A model generated the notes under the pieces. That model saw nothing but the letters and a program-made list of their open reading frames with translations, was not told where the DNA came from and made no database searches. The translations under genes were made by a program, and so were the position numbers. Shown here piece by piece: positions 35,297-42,746 of a DNA stretch of 56,535 bases (its first letter is position 1; each line of letters begins with the position of its first letter). This stretch comes from Chloroflexi bacterium UBA6077 (GTDB lineage: Bacteria > Chloroflexota > UBA6077). The stretch is from positions 15,717 through 72,251 of the forward strand of contig DIXP01000096.1 in the NCBI GenBank assembly GCA_002436065.1. The letters are read 5' to 3'.

Positions 35297-35797
35297 CTAA
35301 GCAGGATAGACCATGTCCGGCTGGACCCGCTCGACCGGTAATTGGATCAGCTCGTACAGGACTCCCAACTCTTCCTCGGTATCCAGATAAGCGTAGGCCC
35401 CGTCGCCCTTCGCGCCGTAGCCTCGTCCGCTCTGGATCACCTTGAAGCCATCCTGCTGCAGCTGCTTTATTGCCAAGTCGATGTTGTCGACGAACAGCCC
35501 AAGGTGCTGCACGCCCTTCCCCACGCGCTCGTGGAACTCCTTGTGGACGGTGCTGCCGTCCAGATGCTGGATCAGCTCGATCGCCAGCCCGTTCACCTGA
35601 GCCAGGGCAATCCGAATGTGGTAGTCCTCGGGCCGCCCCCGGTAGGCGGTGTCCTTGACTAGAGGAGGACCGTATTCGTAGACCTGCCAGGGACCGACGC
35701 CGAAATGGCGCCAGTAGCTCTCCATGGCACGGTCGAGATCTGGTACGACGAAACCTATCTGATCGATCGACTTGAGTCTGAAACGCTGTTCATCCAC
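35297..35797 (-). CDS. VOC superfamily protein (glyoxalase/epimerase-like)
   Basis: A 166-residue vicinal-oxygen-chelate protein. Two beta-alpha-beta-beta-beta units are visible, starting IDQIGFVVPDLDRAMESYW and VQHLGLFVDNIDLAIKQL. Metal-ligand candidates are the His/Glu in GLAIELIQ, QHLGLF and the C-terminal LYELIQ. The fold covers methylmalonyl-CoA epimerase, glyoxalases and extradiol dioxygenases, and the pattern is nearest to epimerase-type proteins. It sits between the zinc ADH and the transketolase, perhaps epimerising or isomerising an intermediate. Confidence 0.85.
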   Translation of the reverse strand: MDEQRFRLKSIDQIGFVVPDLDRAMESYWRHFGVGPWQVYEYGPPLVKDTAYRGRPEDYHIRIALAQVNGLAIELIQHLDGSTVHKEFHERVGKGVQHLGLFVDNIDLAIKQLQQDGFKVIQSGRGYGAKGDGAYAYLDTEEELGVLYELIQLPVERVQPDMVYPA

Positions 35798-35833
35798 CAG
35801 TTGAGAGACTCCTTCCCTGTCCGTCTGATGCCC

Positions 35834-36859
35834 TCACCCCTCCACTAAGGGGCTCACCAGCACCTTCACCGCGGTCTTGGCCTGCTTCGCCAGCTCCAGA
35901 CCTTCCTTCGCCCTCTCCAATGGCAACACGTGGGAGATGAGAGGCTTCACGTCGATTTTCCCTTGGGCCACGAGCGAGATTGCGGCCCTGTAGTCCTGGG
36001 CGTTGTACACCATGCAGCCCACAGTCTCCAGCTCCTTCAGATTGGAGGACACGAAATCGACCGCCATCGGCTCCTTGGGCATCGCCACCATAACCACCTG
36101 CCCGCGCTTTCGCACCAGGAGCGGATGCTGCTGGACCGTGGATGCCACCCCAGCCGCGTCGAACAGCACATCCGCGCCCCGACCATCCGTCCTCCGCAGA
36201 ATTTCCGCCTTCACGTCCGCGTTCTTCCCATCCACGGGGTCGAAACCCAGTTCACGTGCCCGCTCCAACCGAAAGTCGCTGACCTCCATCATCTCGACCG
36301 GTACGGACGCGACGACCCGCGCGACCTGCGCAACCAACAGCCCGATCGGCCCGGCGCCCAGCACCACCGCGCGAGCCCCCAGCTCCAGTCTCGACCGCCG
36401 CACCGCGTGCACAGCGACGGCCACCGGCTCAATCAGCGCCCCGCTCTCCAGGGAGACGGCGTCCGGAAGATGGTAGACCCGCCCCACAGGAGCCCTCACG
36501 TATTCGGCGAACGCGCCGTCCACATCCACGCCGATCAGCCCGAAGCGGTCACAGAGGTAGTAGAAGCCTTCCTTGCAGGAAGGGCACTCGCCGCACGCCA
36601 GCATCGGCTCGACCACCACCCGGTCGCCCACCGAGAAGCCGCCAGACTCGCCCTTGACCTCGACCACTGTCCCTGAAAACTCGTGGCCCATGATCAACGG
36701 CGCCTTAGCCCTGCGGTGTATCCCAAGATAGATCGTCAGGTCGCTCCCGCAGATGCCCGCGTAGCCTACCTTGATCAGCACTTCGCCCTCCTGGAGGACA
36801 GGTAGAGGCACCTCCTGCGGCCTGATGTCGAAAGCCCCCTGATAAACCGCTGCCCTCAT
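35834..36859 (-). CDS. Zinc-dependent alcohol dehydrogenase (MDR) 2
   Basis: A 341-residue dehydrogenase of the sorbitol/threonine/galactitol dehydrogenase type. Catalytic zinc appears in GICGSDLTIY and GHEFSGTVVE, the structural zinc loop is CGECPSCKEGFYYLC, and the NAD site is VVLGAGPIGLLVAQVA. ATG 36859 follows GGGGGTG. It lies between SDR 2 and the VOC gene in a same-strand series leading to the transketolase, consistent with oxidation of a polyol or hydroxy-acid to a keto compound. Confidence 0.92.
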   Translation of the reverse strand: MRAAVYQGAFDIRPQEVPLPVLQEGEVLIKVGYAGICGSDLTIYLGIHRRAKAPLIMGHEFSGTVVEVKGESGGFSVGDRVVVEPMLACGECPSCKEGFYYLCDRFGLIGVDVDGAFAEYVRAPVGRVYHLPDAVSLESGALIEPVAVAVHAVRRSRLELGARAVVLGAGPIGLLVAQVARVVASVPVEMMEVSDFRLERARELGFDPVDGKNADVKAEILRRTDGRGADVLFDAAGVASTVQQHPLLVRKRGQVVMVAMPKEPMAVDFVSSNLKELETVGCMVYNAQDYRAAISLVAQGKIDVKPLISHVLPLERAKEGLELAKQAKTAVKVLVSPLVEG

Positions 36860-36882
36860 TCAGTCACCCCCTTACCTATAAG

Positions 36883-36963
36883 ACCACGAAGGCACGAAGA
36901 CCGCGGAGACCGCACTGAGTCCTCTCCGTATAGTCTCAGTGCCCTCCGTGTCTCCGTGGTGAG
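36883..36963. repeat. Extragenic inverted repeat ('ACCACGAAGGCACG')
   Basis: The left arm 36883-36919 (ACCACGAAGGCACGAAGACC onward, ending GCACTGAG) pairs imperfectly with the right arm 36931-36963 (CTCAGTG to CCGTGGTGAG). The right arm also occurs alone at 35236-35268. Similar text is a familiar intergenic element in many bacterial genomes. Confidence 0.75.
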
Positions 36964-36981
36964 CTCTGTCGGCGCTCCAAA

Positions 36982-37761
36982 TCACCAGGTCGTCCATCCG
37001 CCGTCTATCACCAGCGTTTGCCCGGTCATGAAGCTGGAGGCATCGGATGCCAGGTACACCGCAGCCCCCACAAGGTCTTCCGGCTGGCCCAGCCGTCGGA
37101 ATGGGATCCGGTTGACCAGCATCTCGCGGAAAGCTGGGTCGTCCAAAGTCTCGGCGTTGATGGGAGTCCGCGTGTAGCATGGCGCTATGCCGTTTACGTT
37201 GATGCGGTACTTCGCCCACTCGTACGCAAGGGATCGGGTCATGTTCACCACACCCGCCTTGCTCGCCGAATAGGCCGTCCGGTCCCCCATACCCACGATC
37301 CCCAGATGAGACGCCACGGTGATGATCTTCCCACCGGCACCCTGCGTCACGAAAGCCCTTGCAGCCGCCTGTGCGCAAAAGAAAGCCCCCTTCAGGTTCA
37401 CCGCCATCACCCTGTCCCAGTCCTGCTCCATCACCTCCAGGGATGACCTTCGGATGTTGATACCCACGCCGTTCAACATGATGTCCAGCCGCCCGAGCCT
37501 CTCGAGCGCCACATCCACCATCCCCTTACACTCATCGGGCTTCGACACGTCGACGGCGAGGGCCGATGCCTTCCGTCCGATCGACTCCACCTCCGCGGCA
37601 ACCTCCTCGGCCGCTGCAAGTCGCAGGTCCGCGACCACCATGTCAGCCCCAGCCTCCGCCAGGCCGAGCGCGAAAGCGCGGCCCAGCGCACCGGCACCGG
37701 CGACCACCGCCGTCTGTCCATCTAGCCTCAGCCTGGAGCAGTCCCACCTGTCTACCTCCAT
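36982..37761 (-). CDS. SDR family oxidoreductase 2
   Basis: A 259-residue classical SDR. The cofactor loop VVAGAGALGRAFALGLAEAG is an unusual form of TGxxxGIG; then come VVADLR, NGVGIN, TVASH and YSASK, with the C-terminus FMTGQTLVIDGGWTTW. ATG 37761 after GAGGGA is preferred to the TTG six codons upstream. It follows the TRAP large permease gene and precedes ADH 2, so it probably handles the solute this TRAP system imports. It resembles gluconate-5-dehydrogenase-like SDRs, without certainty. Confidence 0.92.
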   Translation of the reverse strand: MEVDRWDCSRLRLDGQTAVVAGAGALGRAFALGLAEAGADMVVADLRLAAAEEVAAEVESIGRKASALAVDVSKPDECKGMVDVALERLGRLDIMLNGVGINIRRSSLEVMEQDWDRVMAVNLKGAFFCAQAAARAFVTQGAGGKIITVASHLGIVGMGDRTAYSASKAGVVNMTRSLAYEWAKYRINVNGIAPCYTRTPINAETLDDPAFREMLVNRIPFRRLGQPEDLVGAAVYLASDASSFMTGQTLVIDGGWTTW

Positions 37762-37784
37762 CTTACTTCCCTCTCTCAAGAACG

Positions 37785-37812
37785 GGAGCCCGGCGCATCG
37801 TGGCCGGGCTCC
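37785..37812 (-). terminator. Hairpin between DctM and SDR 2
   Basis: GGAGCCCGGC and GCCGGGCTCC pair over 10 bp with an 8-base loop, between the DctM stop (37819) and SDR 2 start (37761). Confidence 0.6.
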
Positions 37813-37818
37813 ACATCA

Positions 37819-39108
37819 TTACTTCATCATTCCAGTCAGTCGCGGCAGGAAGAGCGAGACGTCGGGGAAGTAGGCCAACAGCACAATGGCGATCAGCAGT
37901 ATCAGCATGTATGGCAGTGCCGCCCTGGCTACCTTCTCGATGCTGAGCCTTGTCATGGACGAAATCACGAACAGGTTCACGCCGTATGGCGGCGTCAGGA
38001 AGGCCATCTCGCAGGCCACCACGAATATGATCCCGAAATGGATCGGGTTCACCCCAACCTTCTGCAGAACCGGCAGGAAGATGGGTGTCATGATGATCAG
38101 GATGCAGGTCGTGTCGGCGAACATCCCCAGGAACAACAGCACCAGGACGATCAGCATCAGGATGACGAACCAGTTGTCGGAAAAGCCCAGCAGCATGTTG
38201 GCCAGCGCGTCCGGCACCCGGAACACCGTCAGGAAGCGGCTGAAGATCATCGAGGAGCCGACCAGCACCAGGATGGAGCCCACGACCAGGTTGGAGTTGT
38301 ATATGCTCTTAAGCGTGCCGCTGAATGTGAGCTTCTTCTTGATGAAGGCGCCCACCAGCAAAGCGTACACGACGGAGAAGGTCGCTGCCTCCACCGGAGT
38401 GAATATGCCGCCGTAGATCCCTCCAAGGATCGCCACGGGCGCCATCAGCGACCAGAACCCCTTGCGGAGTTTGTGCGCCAGGCTGCGAAGCGAGAACCCC
38501 TCCAACGACTTGAACCTGGGATCGTTGTTGGCAATGTAGTAAGCGGTTAGGCCGTAGGCGAAGGTGACTATGAAGCCCGGCATGAACCCCGCCATGAACA
38601 GCGCACCGACCGACACGTTGGCGATCACGGCGTAGATGATCATCGGGTTGCTAGGCGGGATCAGAATACCCAGCGTCCCACCGGTCGCGGAGACGCCGCC
38701 GGCGTACTCCAGTGAGTAGCCCTTCTTCGTCATGGCGGGGATCATCAGCGAGCCAATAGCGGCCGCAGTGGCAGGGCCGGACCCGCTGATGGCGGCAAAG
38801 AAGGCGCAGGCAAGGATAGTCGTGATCCCCATGCCGCCCCTCATCCGCCCCACGAACTCGTACATCACGTCGACGATGTCTTCGGTGATCCCCCCAATGT
38901 CCATCAGGACACCTGCAAGGATGAAGCAGGGGATCGCCATCAGTGGATATATGTCCGTCCCCTGATAGATGCTCTGGGGCATCATCACCAACGGCGTGTT
39001 GGTCGCCAGCAGCGCCACCAGCGAGGCGAAGCCGATGGAGGCCACCAGGGGAACGCGCAGCGCCATGGTCGCGAACATTACCAGCCAAATGCCCCATGTG
39101 GCATCCAT
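37819..39108 (-). CDS. dctM: TRAP transporter large permease DctM, system C
   Basis: A 429-residue large TRAP membrane subunit of normal length. It contains IPCFILAGVLMDIGGITEDIVD, AISGSGPATAAAIGSLMIPAMTKKGY, GGTLGILIPPSNPMIIYAV and VACEMAFLTPPYGVNLFVI, the typical ISGSG/PPS pattern of the family. ATG 39108 follows a near-perfect AAGGAGGTG. Unlike systems A and B it is separate from its DctQ partner, which lies just upstream. It probably works with one or more of the three related binding proteins at 31006, 39895 and 41184. Confidence 0.95.
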   Translation of the reverse strand: MDATWGIWLVMFATMALRVPLVASIGFASLVALLATNTPLVMMPQSIYQGTDIYPLMAIPCFILAGVLMDIGGITEDIVDVMYEFVGRMRGGMGITTILACAFFAAISGSGPATAAAIGSLMIPAMTKKGYSLEYAGGVSATGGTLGILIPPSNPMIIYAVIANVSVGALFMAGFMPGFIVTFAYGLTAYYIANNDPRFKSLEGFSLRSLAHKLRKGFWSLMAPVAILGGIYGGIFTPVEAATFSVVYALLVGAFIKKKLTFSGTLKSIYNSNLVVGSILVLVGSSMIFSRFLTVFRVPDALANMLLGFSDNWFVILMLIVLVLLFLGMFADTTCILIIMTPIFLPVLQKVGVNPIHFGIIFVVACEMAFLTPPYGVNLFVISSMTRLSIEKVARAALPYMLILLIAIVLLAYFPDVSLFLPRLTGMMK

Positions 39109-39164
39109 CTACCAACACCTCCTTCTAGCTGCACACCGGTATGGCAATGCCTGTCCTCTCATGG

Positions 39165-39674
39165 TCACAGATCCGCCCTCTCCGTCCCCGCGTCGGCCAT
39201 CTGCCAGCCGTACCGGAATATCCGGTAGTATCGCTGCAGAATCCGGAAGCTCATGGCCGTGAAGCTGAGGGGGATGATGGCGTAGATGTAGGCCATGGAC
39301 CAGCCCAGTCCGGGCGAAATGAAGGGGAACTCGAACATGGATGTCACCAGCTTGAACCCCTCAATGGAGACCAGCGCGTTGAAGCACAGCCAGATGATGT
39401 CCGCGAACGCCTCTATCCAGTTCTTGACCCGCTTCGAGAAGTGGTCGGTGAACACCGTGACCCGTATGTGGGAGTTCTTCTGTGCCGCGAGGCTGCCGGC
39501 CCAGAACACTGCCCAAAGGAAGAAGAAGCGCGACAGCTCCTCTGCCGCAGTGAACGACGCCCCAAAGGCAAAGCGCATCACCACGTTCAGGACTAGCGTG
39601 ACTATCATCCCTACGGTGAAGAAGGTCACGAGCACCTGCTCGAAGTTATCGTCCAGCCATTTCAGGACCTTCAT
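39165..39674 (-). CDS. dctQ: TRAP transporter small permease DctQ, system C
   Basis: A 169-residue four-helix small subunit with NVVMRFAFGASFTAAEELSRFFFLWAVFWAGSLAAQKNSHIRV, which carries the family's conserved Arg/Glu-Glu region. Its ATG at 39674 overlaps the stop of the 39-codon gene upstream as ATGA. The DctM gene follows 57 bases later. Confidence 0.93.
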   Translation of the reverse strand: MKVLKWLDDNFEQVLVTFFTVGMIVTLVLNVVMRFAFGASFTAAEELSRFFFLWAVFWAGSLAAQKNSHIRVTVFTDHFSKRVKNWIEAFADIIWLCFNALVSIEGFKLVTSMFEFPFISPGLGWSMAYIYAIIPLSFTAMSFRILQRYYRIFRYGWQMADAGTERADL

Positions 39675-39790
39675 TTCGTCCCCCCCGTCATCCTCCGGCG
39701 CTCCCTCCGCGCCTCCGCCCTGACGCTTATGACGTAGAGTCCTATCAGAGGCACTAGGATGGCAATCAATAACCCAAGTTCCAGAGACAT
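39671..39790 (-). CDS. Small single-helix membrane protein in the TRAP operon
   Basis: A 39-residue product. One hydrophobic helix (LGLLIAILVPLIGLYVISV) is followed by a strongly basic tail (RAEARRERRRMTGGTK), predicting N-out/C-in topology. ATG 39790 has GGAGGGGAG plus GAGGA immediately upstream, and its TGA overlaps the DctQ ATG, which is strong evidence for translation and coupling. I recognise no family. It could stabilise the DctQM complex or couple DctQ translation. Alternatively it is only a leader peptide. Confidence 0.7.
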   Translation of the reverse strand: MSLELGLLIAILVPLIGLYVISVRAEARRERRRMTGGTK

Positions 39791-39829
39791 TCCTCTCTCT
39801 CCCCTCCTACAGCATCGATCCCGGACGTT

Positions 39830-39861
39830 CCGGGAGGATGGGGCGATCTCCACCCTCCCGG
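39830..39861 (-). terminator. Intercistronic hairpin between DctP 4 and the small membrane protein
   Basis: CCGGGAGG and CCTCCCGG extend by TGG/CCA past one mismatch, with a loop of about 8 bases. It would protect the upstream binding-protein message or reduce read-through into the permease genes. Confidence 0.6.
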
Positions 39862-39894
39862 CAAACTAACCTGACCGAGCAACCCGTTCTTAGC

Positions 39895-41097
39895 CTATTG
39901 CGCCTTCTTGATCGCCTCAGCCTTCTCGGCGAAGGTCTTCCCCGTGCCCATCGAGGAGTAGAAGTCCGGCCAGACCTTCTTGGCTCGCGCCTCCCACTCC
40001 GCCTCGTCGGTCAGTTCGCCCATCTCCAGGCCCGCCTTCTTCATCTCTTCCAGGGCGATACCTTCGGCCTTTTGGATGCGAACCATGGAAAGCTCCAGGC
40101 TCTCGCGACCCGCCTTGGTTATGGCATCCTGCACGTCCTTGGGCAGCCCGCGGTAGTACTGCTCTCCAATCACCGTGACCATGGCGAGAGGGTTGTATTT
40201 CACTCGAGTGTAGTACTTCTGGACTTCATGGAACTTGCCGGAGTACTGAGCGACCGCGGAGAGGTCGTGGCCGTCCACCACCTTCTGCTGCAGCGCCTGA
40301 TACAGCTCCGAGTAGCCGAGGGACATCGGCTCTATGCCCCAGGCTTTGTAGGTGCCCACCAGCATCTTGCTGGGCGGAACCCTGACCTTCAGCCCTTTCA
40401 GATCATCGATCGTCTTGATAGGTTTCTTGGAGTTGGAGATATCCCGCCAGCCCGCGATGTAGTACTGGACCGCTCGCACGCCGGCCTCGCTGATGAGCGC
40501 CTGGTCCAGCTCGTCCCACAACTTGACCATCACGGTGGACAGCTGCTTGTAGTCCTTCCACATGTAGGGAAGATTGATGAAGGTAAGACATGGCGCAAAC
40601 GGGTCCAGGTTGTTGACGGCTCCCGTGGCCATCGGAGCCGGCACCCCTAGCCTCGCTCCCTGATATGTGGCCGTTTGGTCCCCGAGGGTGCCATGGAAGA
40701 ACTGGAGCTCCACCTTATTGGTGTACTTGTTGAGCTGCTGCTCGAACATGTTCAGGGCGATCACCTGATCGCTCAACTGATCGTCGGGCCCGCCGGGCAG
40801 GGGGAAACCGCTGGCGGCCACCTTGATCACGGTCTTCGGGCCCGAGGCCGCCGGTGCAGCGGTCGCGCCGGTCTTGGCCGGCGCGGTGGCAGCCGCAGTT
40901 GCCCCGGCGGGTGCGGCCGTGGCGCCGGTCTTGGCGGGGGCTGTGGCGGCCGCGGGAGCCGAGGTCGCTGCGGCAGGGGCGGCGGGTTTAGTGGTAGGCG
41001 TGGGAGCTGCCGGCTGCGAACAGGCCACTCCCAGCATCGCCAGCGAACCGATCGCCAGCGCGGAGATGACGACGAACGGCTTCAATCTCTTCCTCAT
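39895..41097 (-). CDS. TRAP transporter solute-binding lipoprotein DctP 4
   Basis: A 400-residue DctP protein. The signal ends MLGVACSQ (lipobox Cys), followed by a long linker in which APAKTGATAAPAG is tandemly repeated. The mature domain starts TVIKVAASGFPLPGGPDDQL and contains TIDDLKGLKVRVPPSKMLVG. ATG 41097 follows GGAGGAGGA; the frame continues upstream to 41283 without support. It lies directly upstream of the small membrane protein and DctQM and is probably the primary partner of system C. The adjacent DctP 5 is a paralogue whose linker DNA is almost identical. Confidence 0.94.
   Translation of the reverse strand: MRKRLKPFVVISALAIGSLAMLGVACSQPAAPTPTTKPAAPAAATSAPAAATAPAKTGATAAPAGATAAATAPAKTGATAAPAASGPKTVIKVAASGFPLPGGPDDQLSDQVIALNMFEQQLNKYTNKVELQFFHGTLGDQTATYQGARLGVPAPMATGAVNNLDPFAPCLTFINLPYMWKDYKQLSTVMVKLWDELDQALISEAGVRAVQYYIAGWRDISNSKKPIKTIDDLKGLKVRVPPSKMLVGTYKAWGIEPMSLGYSELYQALQQKVVDGHDLSAVAQYSGKFHEVQKYYTRVKYNPLAMVTVIGEQYYRGLPKDVQDAITKAGRESLELSMVRIQKAEGIALEEMKKAGLEMGELTDEAEWEARAKKVWPDFYSSMGTGKTFAEKAEAIKKAQ
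40876..41025. repeat. 150-base near-identical linker repeat, copy in DctP 4
   Basis: Aligns without gaps to 42141-42290 with four mismatches seen by eye. It encodes the lipobox-proximal Ala/Pro/Thr linker. The flanking mature-domain DNA is far less similar. Confidence 0.85.
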
Positions 41098-41148
41098 GAA
41101 CGATCCTCCTCCAATACGTAGCTTGAGTCCCGAGAGGTAATCGCGGGG

Positions 41149-41175
41149 GGAGGGGCAGGCTCCGCCTGCCCCTCC
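41149..41175 (-). terminator. Hairpin between the tandem DctP genes
   Basis: GGAGGGGCAGGC tcc GCCTGCCCCTCC is a perfect 12-bp stem, between the DctP 5 stop (41184) and the DctP 4 start (41097). Confidence 0.75.
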
Positions 41176-41183
41176 TTTGTCTG

Positions 41184-42362
41184 TCACGGGGCCTTCTTGA
41201 TCTCTTCGATCTTGTCCACCAGCGACTTGCCGCCGGCAGCAGCGTAGAAGTCCGGCCAGATCTTCTTGGAGCGCGCCGCCCACTCAGCCTCGTCCGTCAG
41301 CTCGACCACCTCAAGGCCGGCCTTCTCCATCTCCTTGATGGAGTCGTCCTCGGCCTTCTGGATCTGCGCCATGGACATCGCCAGGGTATCGCGCCCAGCC
41401 TTGGTCACAGCCTCCTGGACGTCCTTGGGCAGGCCCCTGTAAGACTGCTCGCCCATGACGATGACGTCTATCAACAGGTTGTGGTGTAGCGGGGTGAAGT
41501 ACTTCTGGGTTTCGTAGAACTTGCCGGAGTAGTGAGCTGGAGCTGGCAGGTCGTGGCCGTCCACCACCTTCTGCTGGAGAGCCTGGTACAGCTCGGAGTA
41601 GGCGAGGGAGAGCGGCTCGACCCCCCATGCCTTGTAGGTGGCCACCATGATCTGGTTGGGTGGAACGCGGAACTTCAACCCCTTGAGGTCATCTATCGTC
41701 TTGATAGCCTTCTTGGAGTTGGTCATGTGCCGCCAGCCGGGGACGAAGTAGGCGATCACCCTGACGCCGGCCTCCTTCGCGATCCGCTCGTCCAGCTCAT
41801 CCCACATCTTGTCCAGGACCTTTTTCAGCTCCACGCGGTCCTTGAACATGTAGGGCAATGTGGCGAACCCGACAGAGGGAGCAAACGGGTGCAGGTTGTT
41901 GATGGCGCCCGAGGCCATCTGGGCGGGGACGCCCAGTCTGGCGCCCTGCATAGTCGCTGCCTCGTCGCCGAGGGTAAGGCTGTGGAAGACCTGAAGGTCC
42001 ACCTTGTTTGTGTACTTATTCAGTTGCGCCTCGAAGACCTGCCAGGCTATCACCTGGTCGCTGACCTGGGCCTCGGGTCCTCCAGGCACCGGAAACCCGC
42101 CGCTGGCGCCCTTGATCGTGATCTTGGGACCGGATGCGGCGGCCGGCGCGGTGGCAGCCGCTGTTGCCCCGGCGGGTGCGGCCGTGGCGCCGGTCTTGGC
42201 GGGGGGTGTGGCGGCCGCGGGGGCCGATGTCGCTGCGGCAGGGGCGGCGGGTTTAGTGGTAGGCGTGGGAGCTGCCGGCTGCGAACAGGCAACTGCCACG
42301 ACCACCATCGAAGTGATCATCAGCAGAACGAGGTACCTTAGAAGGCTAGTTGTCCTTGCCAT
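41184..42362 (-). CDS. TRAP transporter solute-binding lipoprotein DctP 5
   Basis: A 392-residue DctP protein with lipobox VVAVACSQ, a linker shared with DctP 4, and a mature domain starting ITIKGASGGFPVPGGPEAQV. TIDDLKGLKFRVPPNQIM and YSELYQALQQKVVDGHD mark the family. By eye its mature part is as close to DctP 3 as to DctP 4. ATG 42362 follows GAGGAG. Two tandem binding proteins upstream of one permease suggest widened substrate range, or one protein borrowed by another system. Confidence 0.93.
   Translation of the reverse strand: MARTTSLLRYLVLLMITSMVVVAVACSQPAAPTPTTKPAAPAAATSAPAAATPPAKTGATAAPAGATAAATAPAAASGPKITIKGASGGFPVPGGPEAQVSDQVIAWQVFEAQLNKYTNKVDLQVFHSLTLGDEAATMQGARLGVPAQMASGAINNLHPFAPSVGFATLPYMFKDRVELKKVLDKMWDELDERIAKEAGVRVIAYFVPGWRHMTNSKKAIKTIDDLKGLKFRVPPNQIMVATYKAWGVEPLSLAYSELYQALQQKVVDGHDLPAPAHYSGKFYETQKYFTPLHHNLLIDVIVMGEQSYRGLPKDVQEAVTKAGRDTLAMSMAQIQKAEDDSIKEMEKAGLEVVELTDEAEWAARSKKIWPDFYAAAGGKSLVDKIEEIKKAP
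42141..42290. repeat. 150-base near-identical linker repeat, copy in DctP 5
   Basis: Partner of 40876-41025: same length, no gaps, four mismatches. Confidence 0.85.
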
Positions 42363-42746
42363 CCCTGGACTTCTCCTCTTCCCTTCAAAACTGAAAAGGC
42401 ACGAACCAAAGGATCCGATACCGTGGGACTGGGATTGGTTGCGGGGAGACTGGGAACCTCACGGCCGCGACCATCGATATCATTCGACCTGTCGCGACAA
42501 AGGGCTAGCGCTTGCTATGCATCCCTGTTTTCGCCTGCGATTCTGCCTGTCTTACTGTCCTTCCACCTCCTTCGCCACGGCTTGAACGGGCCGCGGCCAA
42601 TCCGCTTCACAGCCTCTCCACACGCTACCGACCCATGCATAGCCGGGAGTGCGGGATCTCGCCCACAAGGGCCGGGGCGAGCAGGATGCCCGCACTCCCG
42701 GCAGACGGCTGCGCCGCCTATCAGGATCGTTCTGACCGGGTACTGG
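42363..42746. other. Gene-free stretch between cupin and DctP 5
   Basis: These 384 bases hold the nested hairpin at 42642-42702. I see no gene and no convincing promoter in the remainder. Confidence 0.55.
42642..42702 (-). terminator. Nested double hairpin after the cupin gene
   Basis: The outer arms GCCGGGAGTGCGGG and CCCGCACTCCCGGC pair over 14 bp. The loop itself contains CTCGCCC and GGGCGAG, forming an inner 7-bp stem. It lies 45 bases past the cupin stop and 280 bases before the DctP 5 start. Confidence 0.65.

Noticed and set aside
30071..39674. Sulfoquinovose transketolase pathway
   Set aside because: A split transketolase and a TSUP exporter exist in the window, but they are 29 kb apart, and there is no sulfoquinovosidase, isomerase or sulfosugar-specific enzyme. 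The evidence is too thin.
40840..41030. Tandem repeats resembling a small CRISPR or minisatellite
   Set aside because: They are in frame and encode the Ala/Pro/Thr linker of a lipoprotein; there are no regular spacers and no cas genes.
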